A stretch of 15,274 bases of DNA from positions 1 through 15,274 of the forward strand of contig DEPS01000047.1 of NCBI GenBank assembly GCA_002358875.1. Reading direction: 5' to 3'. A program made the position numbers and the translations under genes. Below the pieces are notes generated by a model. That model was not told the origin of the DNA, did not search any database, and was given only the letters and a program-made list of their open reading frames with translations. Positions within the stretch are counted from its first letter, which is position 1. Each line of letters starts with the position of its first letter. The stretch comes from Lachnospiraceae bacterium UBA3386 (lineage in GTDB: Bacteria > Bacillota > Clostridia > Lachnospirales > Lachnospiraceae). Below, one piece after another: positions 1 to 6,987 of this stretch.

Positions 1-1268
1 TATTTAATTACAGATACTAAGGTGCCGCCGCCGATACCTGCCGCACCGTCATAGCCCGTGGCGGTGACATGGCCGCCGTTGATGGTGGTGCTGCCTCCAT
101 CGGAGCCCATGCCTCCGCCGATACCGGCACTGTAGTAGTAGCTTGCTATGGCGGTGATCTTGCCGCCGTTGATGACAATGGTGCCGGATTTGCTGTTGTA
201 GCCGCCGATACCCGCCGCGCCGTCACAGCCGGCATTGTAGGCGCTGGCATACAGTTCGCCCTTGCCGTCGCCCTCGGACTGGGCGTAGATGTTCAGGGTG
301 TCGCCCTCAGCCACGGTGATGCCCTTGCCGGCGGCCAGCTTCGCGCCGTCTTTCAGGATGACGTTGGCTGTACCGAGCACTTTGATGCGTTTGGTGAACG
401 TCACTTCGCCGTCAATGACGACCCAGGTGAAAGCACCGGAGGGCTGTCCCTCCGGATCTCCGGGAGCACACGCGCCGGAGCCGATGCAGGCTTCCTCCAT
501 GGCATCCAGCTCAGCATAATTGGAGCTGTCCATCAGGAAATAGCTGGTACAGGCATCGTCGCCGGTCATTTCCACCAGCTTCTGCTCGTCGTCGTCCCAT
601 ACCAGATAGGGGACGGAGGCGAGAGCCGCCGCCGGCTCCTCCGTGACGGGCTCCGTATCCTCGGCAGGTTCCTCCACGACATCTTCCTCTGCCGCTGTTC
701 CGGCTACGGCTTCCATCGCCTCCTCGCTGTCGGATTCTATCTCTTCTTCACCGTCGGTTTTGTTCTCCTCTTCCCCGACGGTTTCCGTATTCTCAGGGAC
801 AGAGGCCTCCGTCCCCGCCGTTCCAAATTCTCCGTCTTCCTCCTCAGAGATATTCTCCTGTGCCTCGCTCCAGGATCCGGTTGCGTTTTCCGTATCTTCT
901 TCAGCTTCTATTTCCGTTTCGCCTTCCGTTCCTTCTTGTGTTTCTTCTGTTCCTTCTTCTGTTCCTTCTTCAAGGATTTCCTCAGACGTGTTGAATTCAC
1001 TGGTGTCAGTGTCTTCCCCGGTTTCGGTAAATTCCCCGGATCCGGTGTTGTCCCCGGCTTCCGTAAATTCCCCGGATCCGGTGTTGTCCCCGGCTTCGTC
1101 CTGGAACTGGCTTGTGTCCCCGTCTTCGGACAGCGTTTCCATTCCTTCGACGAAGTCCAGGCCGCCCGGTTCCTCCACCGACCCTGCCCATGTCATGGTA
1201 CTTGTAAAAGAGAGCACCATGGCAACGGTCAGGATCAGGGAGATTATTTTTTTCAGGTCTCCCCTCAT
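1..1268 (-). CDS. Secreted acidic glycine-repeat surface protein (3' end outside window)
   Basis: 422 codons are visible and the frame is open to the left edge. The ATG at 1268 follows a good GGAAGG ribosome site. Residues 1-28 form a signal peptide: a Lys-containing start, a hydrophobic stretch (IISLILTVAMVLSF) and a cleavage-like TWA-GS. Residues 30-215 are a low-complexity Glu/Thr/Asp/Gly linker holding a duplicated 12-residue unit (EAGDNTGSGEFT). Residues 220-345 form a folded region with VVIDGEVTF and KGITVAEGDTLNI motifs. From about residue 346, Gly-rich repeats of roughly 32 residues begin (AGIGG..., then INGG.(I/V)TA), as seen in large Firmicutes cell-surface proteins with beta-solenoid-like repeats. 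It is probably exported and wall- or surface-associated. No anchor is visible because the C-terminus is missing, and the ligand is unknown. The last visible residues (TLVSVIK) break the repeat pattern, and the final two bases (TA) could begin a stop codon. Confident as an exported surface protein; function not assigned. Confidence 0.8.
   Translation of the reverse strand, partial: MRGDLKKIISLILTVAMVLSFTSTMTWAGSVEEPGGLDFVEGMETLSEDGDTSQFQDEAGDNTGSGEFTEAGDNTGSGEFTETGEDTDTSEFNTSEEILEEGTEEGTEETQEGTEGETEIEAEEDTENATGSWSEAQENISEEEDGEFGTAGTEASVPENTETVGEEENKTDGEEEIESDSEEAMEAVAGTAAEEDVVEEPAEDTEPVTEEPAAALASVPYLVWDDDEQKLVEMTGDDACTSYFLMDSSNYAELDAMEEACIGSGACAPGDPEGQPSGAFTWVVIDGEVTFTKRIKVLGTANVILKDGAKLAAGKGITVAEGDTLNIYAQSEGDGKGELYASAYNAGCDGAAGIGGYNSKSGTIVINGGKITAIASYYYSAGIGGGMGSDGGSTTINGGHVTATGYDGAAGIGGGTLVSVIK
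1027..1098 (-). repeat. Two tandem 36-bp units inside the surface-protein linker
   Basis: Units at 1027-1062 and 1063-1098 are identical except for the last base. Each encodes the same 12 residues (minus strand), so gain or loss of a unit keeps the frame and only changes linker length. Confidence 0.95.
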
Positions 1269-1326
1269 TTTTACCTTCCTTTCCTGTTTTTCCTCAAGTT
1301 CCTTCCATTGTTTCACAGTTGACGGG

Positions 1327-1668
<342 letters not shown>

Positions 1669-1731
1669 GGAGCCTCCTGCCATTTCTGTCAAGTACTTTT
1701 TAAAAAATACCGGGAACGGCAGTCCGATTCA

Positions 1732-2007
1732 TCAGGCATCAGAACTGTCCCCGTCTCCTGCATTAAGAGCATGCAGGATTTTATCCGGGTCGGAAAGACT
1801 GTTTTGAGAAGCAATCCGAAGGATCTTACCAACCAGGGCGGGTTCCTCCACAAGGTCATCCGCAATCCTTTCAGCCGACTGCCCTCTCAGTGATTTTTTC
1901 AAAATCTGATCAATCAGTTTAAGGAGAGCTCCTTCCCCTCTGCCTTCAGCTTTGCCTTCTGCCCGCCCCTTGTTTCTCTCAACGGTGAGCGTCATTTCCC
2001 AGTTCAT
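1732..2007 (-). CDS. Candidate internal-start small Rpn protein (RpnS-like)
   Basis: Within the Rpn gene and in the same frame, ATG at 2007 (Met317 of the long protein) is preceded by AGGAGG with a 6-nt spacer (GAATTC), better than many true starts. It would yield 91 residues starting MNWEMTLTVERNKG, containing the RAEGKAEGRGEG segment and a helical tail, without the nuclease core. In E. coli the 3' ends of rpn genes encode such short proteins, which bind and inhibit the full-length nuclease. The Shine-Dalgarno comes from two AGG codons (Arg313-Arg314), whereas the other Arg-Arg pair of the protein (167-168) uses CGC CGC. The sequence shows the start signal; antitoxin function is inferred. 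Confidence 0.5.
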   Translation of the reverse strand: MNWEMTLTVERNKGRAEGKAEGRGEGALLKLIDQILKKSLRGQSAERIADDLVEEPALVGKILRIASQNSLSDPDKILHALNAGDGDSSDA

Positions 2008-2955
2008 GAATTCCCTCCTCGTGGCACTGTCCCTCTTGGCGATCTCCACGCTTTTCTGAACCCTGCCGGCGAATGTATCCGCTCCTTCCGGAGGCTTCGT
2101 TCCCATGACAAGCCGCAGGAATCCCCAAAGCTCGTCGGAAACCGTTTCTTCTGACAGATCCGCTGCCACGGGCATATTGCTTCCCCTGGGCATCTGAGCA
2201 GGGCCGGTTTTGTTTTTTCCCTTTTTCTTTTCGGGGCTGCACGCGGAGGCATTGAGGATGATCTTAGACGTGCCGTCCCCAAGCTCCAGCTCCCTGTCCT
2301 CCACGCAGATATTGCGGAAGGTATAGCGGTATCTGTTCCTGTTAAATGGATCGAATTTGGTGATGAAGAGCACGACCGAGTCCCCAAGCTGGTTGTAGTC
2401 CTCGCCGGTCTTCAGGATCGTCGTATCCAGCGTGCTGGAATAGAACCTGATGCGGCGCGGGATGTTTTTCTCATCCCTGAGCTGCATTTCAATATTGAAG
2501 ACACGACCCCTGATGTCGAGGACGCGGATGTCAAGGCGCACGCCTTTGGAATCATAGGAAGCTTTGAGGGCGACTTCCTTCGCCGGTTCGACAAGCTCCG
2601 TGATTTCAAATTCCGGAAGGGAAAGCTGTAAAAGCTCCAGAAGAAGGCCCCTGTTCTCGGACATCACCTTCCCGAAGATGAAGGCGTTCCCGATGCCTGC
2701 CTTTTCCCATTTCTCCTCGATGCTTTCTGTTTCCGGATATCCTGTTTCAAAATGATCTGCTTCAGGATTTTTCGATTCAGGGTTTTCTGTCACAGGATAC
2801 TCTGTTTCGGGATTATCATGCTCAGTTTTGTGTGCCCCGCTGTTTTCAGACACAAAAATCAGGTCGTGAGATCCCGATGCCCACTGGGCATCTATACCTG
2901 CACAGCCTCCGGGCATGCTGCTGCCATCAATATTGTTGTCTGCTTGTTTTGTCAT
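1732..2955 (-). CDS. Rpn-family PD-(D/E)XK nuclease (recombination-promoting nuclease / putative transposase)
   Basis: 407 residues. The ATG at 2955 follows GGAGGAGG (2959-2967). Residues 1-45 are unrecognised, and residues about 48-78 are degenerate pentapeptide repeats (NPETE, YPVTE and similar). The nuclease core spans about 87-238. It opens with GNAFIFGKVMSEN, then GVRLDIRV (Asp142) and VFNIEMQ (Glu156, Gln158), the D...E-x-Q signature of this family, followed by the conserved RRIRFYSSTLDTT and the VVLFITKFDPF segment. Residues 238-270 are a Lys-rich linker. From 300 on comes the helical C-terminal region with RAEGKAEGRGEG. Family members are DNA endonucleases once annotated as transposases. 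They are linked to RecA-independent recombination and, in E. coli, to phage defence. No inverted repeats typical of an insertion sequence were noticed. The gene appears to hold a second start at 2007. The family call is firm; the physiological role is inferred. Confidence 0.88.
   Translation of the reverse strand: MTKQADNNIDGSSMPGGCAGIDAQWASGSHDLIFVSENSGAHKTEHDNPETEYPVTENPESKNPEADHFETGYPETESIEEKWEKAGIGNAFIFGKVMSENRGLLLELLQLSLPEFEITELVEPAKEVALKASYDSKGVRLDIRVLDIRGRVFNIEMQLRDEKNIPRRIRFYSSTLDTTILKTGEDYNQLGDSVVLFITKFDPFNRNRYRYTFRNICVEDRELELGDGTSKIILNASACSPEKKKGKNKTGPAQMPRGSNMPVAADLSEETVSDELWGFLRLVMGTKPPEGADTFAGRVQKSVEIAKRDSATRREFMNWEMTLTVERNKGRAEGKAEGRGEGALLKLIDQILKKSLRGQSAERIADDLVEEPALVGKILRIASQNSLSDPDKILHALNAGDGDSSDA
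2727..2816 (-). repeat. Six degenerate 15-bp units in the Rpn N-terminus
   Basis: Units begin at 2727, 2742, 2757, 2772, 2787 and 2802 on the plus strand (for example CTGTTTCGGGATTAT and CTGTCACAGGATACT). They encode pentapeptides of the type (N/Y)P-E-x-x just before the nuclease core. The unit length keeps the frame. Confidence 0.8.
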
Positions 2956-3293
2956 TTTCCTCCTCCTTGTCCAATTGTCATCATGTCTTTGGAGGGGTTC
3001 CGGCGCGTTCTATGTCCCATGGTGTGAAAACATATACTGGATCGCTAAAACATCTGGACGGTTATGCATTAGCGAAATCGTCCCGCCGGAGCCCCATGAA
3101 ACGGGTTGCTCCGGCGTACAACGACTATCGTTTTGCGCCGGTATGACAAAGCAGAGGGGCGCTTTTTTGAGCGCTGTTTCTACTTTTGCGGTAATTCTTA
3201 TTCTATCACTTCCGTATGCGCGGGGCAAGGGGCTATTGTAAAGAATCCAGGGTTGTTTCATGAGGGGTTACAGTTCATACACGCCTGAAATAC
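2956..3293. other. Gene-free stretch with nested inverted repeats
   Basis: 338 bp between the YfhO-like gene and the Rpn gene. It contains a 9-bp perfect stem (CGCCGGAGC at 3084-3092 with GCTCCGGCG at 3108-3116). CCGGCG at 3111-3116 can alternatively pair with CGCCGG at 3136-3141. A further small hairpin, GCGCT-TTTTTG-AGCGC, lies near 3160. An 83-codon minus-strand frame (3010-3261) crosses it but has no ribosome site at its ATG and no recognisable domain, so I do not call it a gene. No clear promoter for the Rpn gene was found. It may be a dispersed intergenic repeat element; that needs a genome-wide comparison. Confidence 0.45.
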
Positions 3294-5825
3294 TCAAAGC
3301 CAAAACCGCAATGCGGCGCCGGAACCGCCCTGCTGCCGTCTTTTGAAAGCATCGCAGGCTGCGGTCAGCGCGAGGGCGGCGGCAGCGGCGAGGGAGAGAA
3401 ACAGGGCGGGGTAAAAGCCCACGGGCATGTATCGGGCACGGATCTCATGGGCTCCTTGAGGGACATAGACCGCGCTCAGTCCAAAATCCGCTCTTTCAAG
3501 CTCAGCCGGTTTCCCGTCTACTGTCACTGTAAACCCTTCATCATAGGGTATGGAGAAAAACACCAGATTATCTTTCTTCATCAGCGCACGGGCGTGCCAG
3601 CCGTTTTTGTCAAAGGAAAATTCAGTGCAGGCACTGTCCCTTCTGTCACGGCAGTGGAGTAAGAACTCCTCGTAAGCCATTTCTCCCGGTTTTGTATCCC
3701 TATCCTCCTCCATAAGATGACCATATTTTTCAGCCATCTCATCGGAAAGGATCAGGTCCTTGACCAGGACGCGGTCAGAGATCACACCGTTTTTCAGGCG
3801 TCTGTAATTGTCCTGGGTCATGTAGCTTTCAAAACAAAACCCCATCGGTATATAGTTTTTTGTCTCGTAAACATTGTATCCGTTTTCTTCGTTGACCAGC
3901 CTGTATCCCTCCATGCCGCCCTGATCCGTATAGCTGTTGTCAGGCACGACCAGAGTATTTTCTATATAATAGCGTACCGACATCACAGCTCTTGCGCCGA
4001 TCCGTTCGAGGGGCAGGGTCGATTCCACTGTCCTGATCATGCCGATCCCGCGATACCATGTAAATACAGACGGGTGAACAGTGCTCTCGAAGCAGTGCAT
4101 GGTCGGATATCCCCAGACCATTTCATAGTTTGTCGAGGTTCCGTCCGTCTCGACGCGGGAGAATGGGGCGCCGTCATCTGATGATTCCAGAACAGGCCGC
4201 TCTGTCAGCATCTGGCGCTTCCACTTCTCAAAACCTCTGTGGGAGATCAGGGAGGTCCCGTTTTTCAGGACGGTCTTCGTGGATGTCAGACAGCATAACA
4301 GGATGAGAAAGATGCAGGCAGCCCGCATAATGACCTGATGAAAATCCGGCCGTTTAAGCAAAGAAGAAGGCCTCCCGGAAAATGTGCTTTTGGCTGCGGG
4401 ACTAAAAAGTCCGGGCCTTAGCTGCTTCATGGCGACGATCAGCAGCAGGGCTGTCATGCCAAAAATGGTCCCCCTGACTTCAGCCATAAGGAGCTTCCTG
4501 TTTTCGGAAACTGCGGTAAAGGACCATCCTCCGTTTTCTTTCACCGGAAGCCAGCACATGAGGATCAATGCACCTGTCATGATCATGGAAAGGACTGCGC
4601 CTTTTGTAAAGGCAGTGCTCTCATTTTCTTCAAGCGCTTCCGCCGTCATGCAGGAACAGATCAGGACAGGCATATAAAACCAGCGCGTATAAAAGTTCGC
4701 GTTCATTGCAGAAAAGGCAGCGCAGAGAAAGGGAACAAAGGCCATGACGCACAGGCAGGCAGAAAGAGTCTTTTTCCAGCTCTTTTTTCTTTGTATCCAG
4801 AATGCAAAAACACCGGCCATGGCAAAACAGGGCAGGTAAAAAGCAAGAGAACCGTTCCTGATGGTATCATTCGAAAACAGAGTCCCCCTCGCGACAAGAT
4901 CCGGGATCATGAAAAACGATTTCAGGATGGCAAGAGGGGTCGTCGCGTCCGGATATACGATCAGGTCGTAACCGTCCAGCACCTTTGACACACGGGCATT
5001 CCCCAGGATCCCTCCGATCGACTGTACCAGGAAGAATGCGCTCAGAAGAAGGCCTGCGGTACCGGACAAAAGGATGTGCAGCAGCTCTTTTCCTGTCCTG
5101 ACTATACCGTCTGCCTTTGCCCGCCTCACGCCATAGCGCACGATATAGTACAGGATCATGAACAGGATCTGGCCGAAAAAGAAATAATAATTTATGACCG
5201 ACATCAGGGCAGTCATGAGGGCAAATGCTCTCTCCTCCCGCAGATCTGCGCCCTTTGCTGCAGACCCGATACGAAAAACAGACCTCAGGGAGCTTTTCCG
5301 GACAAGGCGGTCAAAGGCGAGCAGGTAGAGAGGGAAAAAAGCTGTTGCGTCGTGGAAATGCTGGAAAACTATATTACAGGACTGAAAGCCCGAAAAAGCA
5401 TACAGAAAGGCACCGATAAGGGCCGCTCTGTCCGTCTTTGTCTGGGTCCTGATCCAGGTATAAGCAGCGGCAGCCGCGGTCCCGTATTTAAGGGCCATGA
5501 TGCCGGGCATCATATAGGGAAGCCACTTCTCCGGAAAAGGAACTGTGAGCCAGAAAAAGGGACTCCCCCAGAGATAGAAGGAAAAGGTTCCTCCCATGTT
5601 CCCTCCAAGGTCCACAAGAGGATTCCAGAAAAACCTCCCCTCGCGTACCGCCCGGTGCGCGAAGATCAGAAAAGGCACCTGCTGTACATTATAATCCCCG
5701 TAATAAAAAAACAGACCGCCGTTCCTTAAACAAACAGGAAGGACTGCAAGCAGATAAAGCAGCAGTCCCCCCAGAAATACCAGTCCTGTAGGAATTTTAT
5801 TTTTTGAAGCAATCACTGAATTCAT
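3294..5825 (-). CDS. YfhO-family multipass membrane protein (GT-C type, putative cell-envelope glycosylation)
   Basis: 843 residues from ATG at 5825, which has AAAGGTG 4-6 nt upstream; the TTG at 5840 is in frame but less likely. The first membrane segment is at about 13-32. It is followed by the outward loop FFYYGDYNVQQVPF, then WNPLVDLGGN, typical of YfhO. Many more hydrophobic segments run through the first 500 residues, a long extracytoplasmic region follows, and a final membrane segment lies at about 804-826 with a short basic tail. The C-terminal motif VDGKPAEL...VPQGAHEIRARYMPVGF is a family hallmark. In Bacillus and Listeria, YfhO proteins are linked to adding sugars to lipoteichoic or wall polymers, using lipid-linked sugar on the outer face of the membrane. 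The acceptor here is unknown. The gene follows the yerC-like gene by 45 bp, so read-through past a weak hairpin is plausible. Confidence 0.85.
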   Translation of the reverse strand: MNSVIASKNKIPTGLVFLGGLLLYLLAVLPVCLRNGGLFFYYGDYNVQQVPFLIFAHRAVREGRFFWNPLVDLGGNMGGTFSFYLWGSPFFWLTVPFPEKWLPYMMPGIMALKYGTAAAAAYTWIRTQTKTDRAALIGAFLYAFSGFQSCNIVFQHFHDATAFFPLYLLAFDRLVRKSSLRSVFRIGSAAKGADLREERAFALMTALMSVINYYFFFGQILFMILYYIVRYGVRRAKADGIVRTGKELLHILLSGTAGLLLSAFFLVQSIGGILGNARVSKVLDGYDLIVYPDATTPLAILKSFFMIPDLVARGTLFSNDTIRNGSLAFYLPCFAMAGVFAFWIQRKKSWKKTLSACLCVMAFVPFLCAAFSAMNANFYTRWFYMPVLICSCMTAEALEENESTAFTKGAVLSMIMTGALILMCWLPVKENGGWSFTAVSENRKLLMAEVRGTIFGMTALLLIVAMKQLRPGLFSPAAKSTFSGRPSSLLKRPDFHQVIMRAACIFLILLCCLTSTKTVLKNGTSLISHRGFEKWKRQMLTERPVLESSDDGAPFSRVETDGTSTNYEMVWGYPTMHCFESTVHPSVFTWYRGIGMIRTVESTLPLERIGARAVMSVRYYIENTLVVPDNSYTDQGGMEGYRLVNEENGYNVYETKNYIPMGFCFESYMTQDNYRRLKNGVISDRVLVKDLILSDEMAEKYGHLMEEDRDTKPGEMAYEEFLLHCRDRRDSACTEFSFDKNGWHARALMKKDNLVFFSIPYDEGFTVTVDGKPAELERADFGLSAVYVPQGAHEIRARYMPVGFYPALFLSLAAAAALALTAACDAFKRRQQGGSGAALRFWL

Positions 5826-5830
5826 GACAC

Positions 5831-5856
5831 CTTTAAACAAAACAGCTAAAAGCTGT
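5831..5856 (-). terminator. Weak terminator or attenuator before the YfhO-like gene
   Basis: On the minus strand, ACAGCT-TTT-AGCTGT (5842-5856) is followed by TTTGTTT. It lies 14 bp after the stop of the yerC-like gene, and its T-tract runs into the ribosome site of the YfhO-like gene. The six-pair AT-containing stem is modest, so partial termination is likely. A 12-bp palindrome AGCTGTACAGCT overlaps it and could compete. Confidence 0.4.
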
Positions 5857-5870
5857 ACAGCTCTTTTCCA

Positions 5871-6296
5871 TTATTCCTCAGGGTTTCCGGATGGATCCGG
5901 TATTTCAGCCTGGCCCTTCTTTCTGGACGAGCTTTTTTGGGGAGCTTTCACCTTTTTCTCTGTCGGCTCCTGTATTTTGTCAATATCATCCTTGCCGACA
6001 GGACCCTGATAAGACTTCATTCTTCCGAAAACGATATCGTAGCCGTCGTTTCCGTATATCAGAGAGCGGTTTACCCGGCTGATGGTGGCGGTGGATGCTC
6101 CGGTCTTTTCCGCGATCCTCAGATAAGTATCTTTCTTTTTCAGCATGGAAGCGACTTCAAATCTCTGAGACAGTGACAGGAGCTCGTTGACAGTGCAGAG
6201 ATCTTCAAAAAACAAAAAACACTCTTCTTCTGTCTCGAGTGTGAGAATCGCTTCAAAAAGGCGGCAGACCGCTTCTGTCCTTATTTTTTTATTCAT
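5871..6296 (-). CDS. yerC: YerC/YecD-family TrpR-like DNA-binding protein
   Basis: 141 residues. The ATG at 6296 has GGAGG (6303-6307) upstream. The core, residues about 8-92, matches the YerC/YecD branch of the TrpR fold: LFEAILTLETEEECFLFFEDLCT, then ELLSLSQRFEVASML, and a helix-turn-helix at about 57-76 (TYLRIAEKTGASTATISRVNR), then YGNDGYDIVF. The family is widespread in Firmicutes; its target genes are poorly defined, and tryptophan repression should not be assumed. Residues 97-141 are an added Lys/Pro/Ser-rich tail, since typical members end near residue 100. A possible -10 (TACAAT, 6383-6388 on the minus strand) lies about 90 bp upstream, without a convincing -35. The gene diverges from the cold-shock gene across a 335-bp AT-rich gap. 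Confidence 0.85.
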   Translation of the reverse strand: MNKKIRTEAVCRLFEAILTLETEEECFLFFEDLCTVNELLSLSQRFEVASMLKKKDTYLRIAEKTGASTATISRVNRSLIYGNDGYDIVFGRMKSYQGPVGKDDIDKIQEPTEKKVKAPQKSSSRKKGQAEIPDPSGNPEE

Positions 6297-6522
6297 GGAC
6301 TTCCTCCAAATATCAGATCGTAATATCGATATCAGATCATCCCTGCTGCCCGGGGGATCGCTCCGCCCGGATATTTAAACACATTGTACCTATTTTAACA
6401 TTTTAAAACGTTGAAGTAAAGAAGCAAAAACCACCATTCTCATAATAAATCATCTTTTTTCTGGTCAAAGCACAGTCAATAGCCTGTACATCTTGCATTT
6501 ATTATACATTCAAAAATAACAC

Positions 6523-6551
6523 TTTACATTTATTTCTCCATATGCTATTTT
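6523..6551 (+). promoter_or_regulatory. Candidate sigma-A promoter of the cold-shock gene
   Basis: TTTACA (6523-6528), 17-bp spacer, TATTTT (6546-6551), giving a leader of roughly 75 nt before ATG 6632. A second weaker possibility is TTGCAT (6571) with TACATA (6593). The whole stretch 6380-6616 is AT-rich and holds no gene; it serves as the divergent promoter region of yerC and the cold-shock gene. Confidence 0.4.
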
Positions 6552-6631
6552 AATTTTGCACAAAAGATATTTGCATTGTCAATTGTGCGCTATACATATT
6601 CTATATTTACATTTATTTGGAGGTGCCAGCA

Positions 6632-6832
6632 ATGAGCAAAGGAACTGTCAAATGGTTCAATAATCAGAAGGGCTTTGGTTTTATTTCTGATCCCGATGGA
6701 AATGATGTTTTCGTACATTTCAGCGGAATTAACCAGGAAGGCTTTAAATCTCTTGAAGAAGGCGAAGCAGTCGAGTACGATGTTGTACAGGGGCAGAAGG
6801 GTCCTCAGGCTGTTAACGTAACAAAGATCTGA
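6632..6832 (+). CDS. Cold-shock protein, CspA family
   Basis: 66 residues, the usual size for a single cold-shock domain. ATG at 6632 is preceded by GGAGGTG; an upstream in-frame TTG at 6617 overlaps that ribosome site and is not the start. The RNA-binding motifs are RNP1-type KGFGFI (13-18) and RNP2-type VFVHF (26-30), plus the typical opening GTVKWFN. It binds single-stranded RNA or DNA and melts secondary structure, acting as an RNA chaperone in the cytoplasm. It is the only plus-strand gene in the window, monocistronic, with its own leader and a strong terminator. The exact Csp paralogue cannot be decided from sequence alone. Confidence 0.95.
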   Translation: MSKGTVKWFNNQKGFGFISDPDGNDVFVHFSGINQEGFKSLEEGEAVEYDVVQGQKGPQAVNVTKI

Positions 6833-6862
6833 TCTTCCCGTTCTGAAAAGCAGGAATCTCAA

Positions 6863-6881
6863 TTTATGTGATCCACATAAA
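6863..6881 (+). other. AT-rich perfect hairpin in the cold-shock 3' region
   Basis: TTTATGTG-ATC-CACATAAA, eight perfect pairs with a three-base loop, 30 bp after the stop and 33 bp before the terminator. It is not followed by a T-tract, so it is not itself a terminator. It could be an RNA stability or processing element, or a protein-binding palindrome. Confidence 0.5.
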
Positions 6882-6913
6882 AGCGATCATCTTTATAAAT
6901 CGGCTTGAAATCG

Positions 6914-6955
6914 AAAAACCGGCGCACTGAAAACAGAACAGTGTGCCGGTTTTTT
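6914..6955. terminator. Two-way rho-independent terminator between the cold-shock gene and hisA
   Basis: The stem AAAAACCGGCGCACTG (6914-6929) pairs with CAGTGTGCCGGTTTTT (6939-6954) with one wobble and a 9-base loop. T-tracts follow on both strands (TTTTTTG on plus, TTTTTCG on minus), so it can end both the plus-strand cold-shock transcript and the minus-strand hisA transcript. Confidence 0.93.
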
Positions 6956-6987
6956 GCTGCCATGCAGTTTAAAAGCCTCCCCGGCTC

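Noticed and set aside
1732..2955. Intact insertion sequence around the Rpn gene
   Set aside because: Family members are often labelled transposases, but I see no terminal inverted repeats or target duplications flanking the gene.
3010..3261. 83-codon minus-strand ORF between the YfhO-like and Rpn genes
   Set aside because: No ribosome site before the ATG, no recognised domain, and it runs through several inverted repeats; described only as part of the gene-free stretch.
5076..5729. 217-codon plus-strand ORF opposite the YfhO-like gene
   Set aside because: Antisense shadow; low-quality composition and no start signals.
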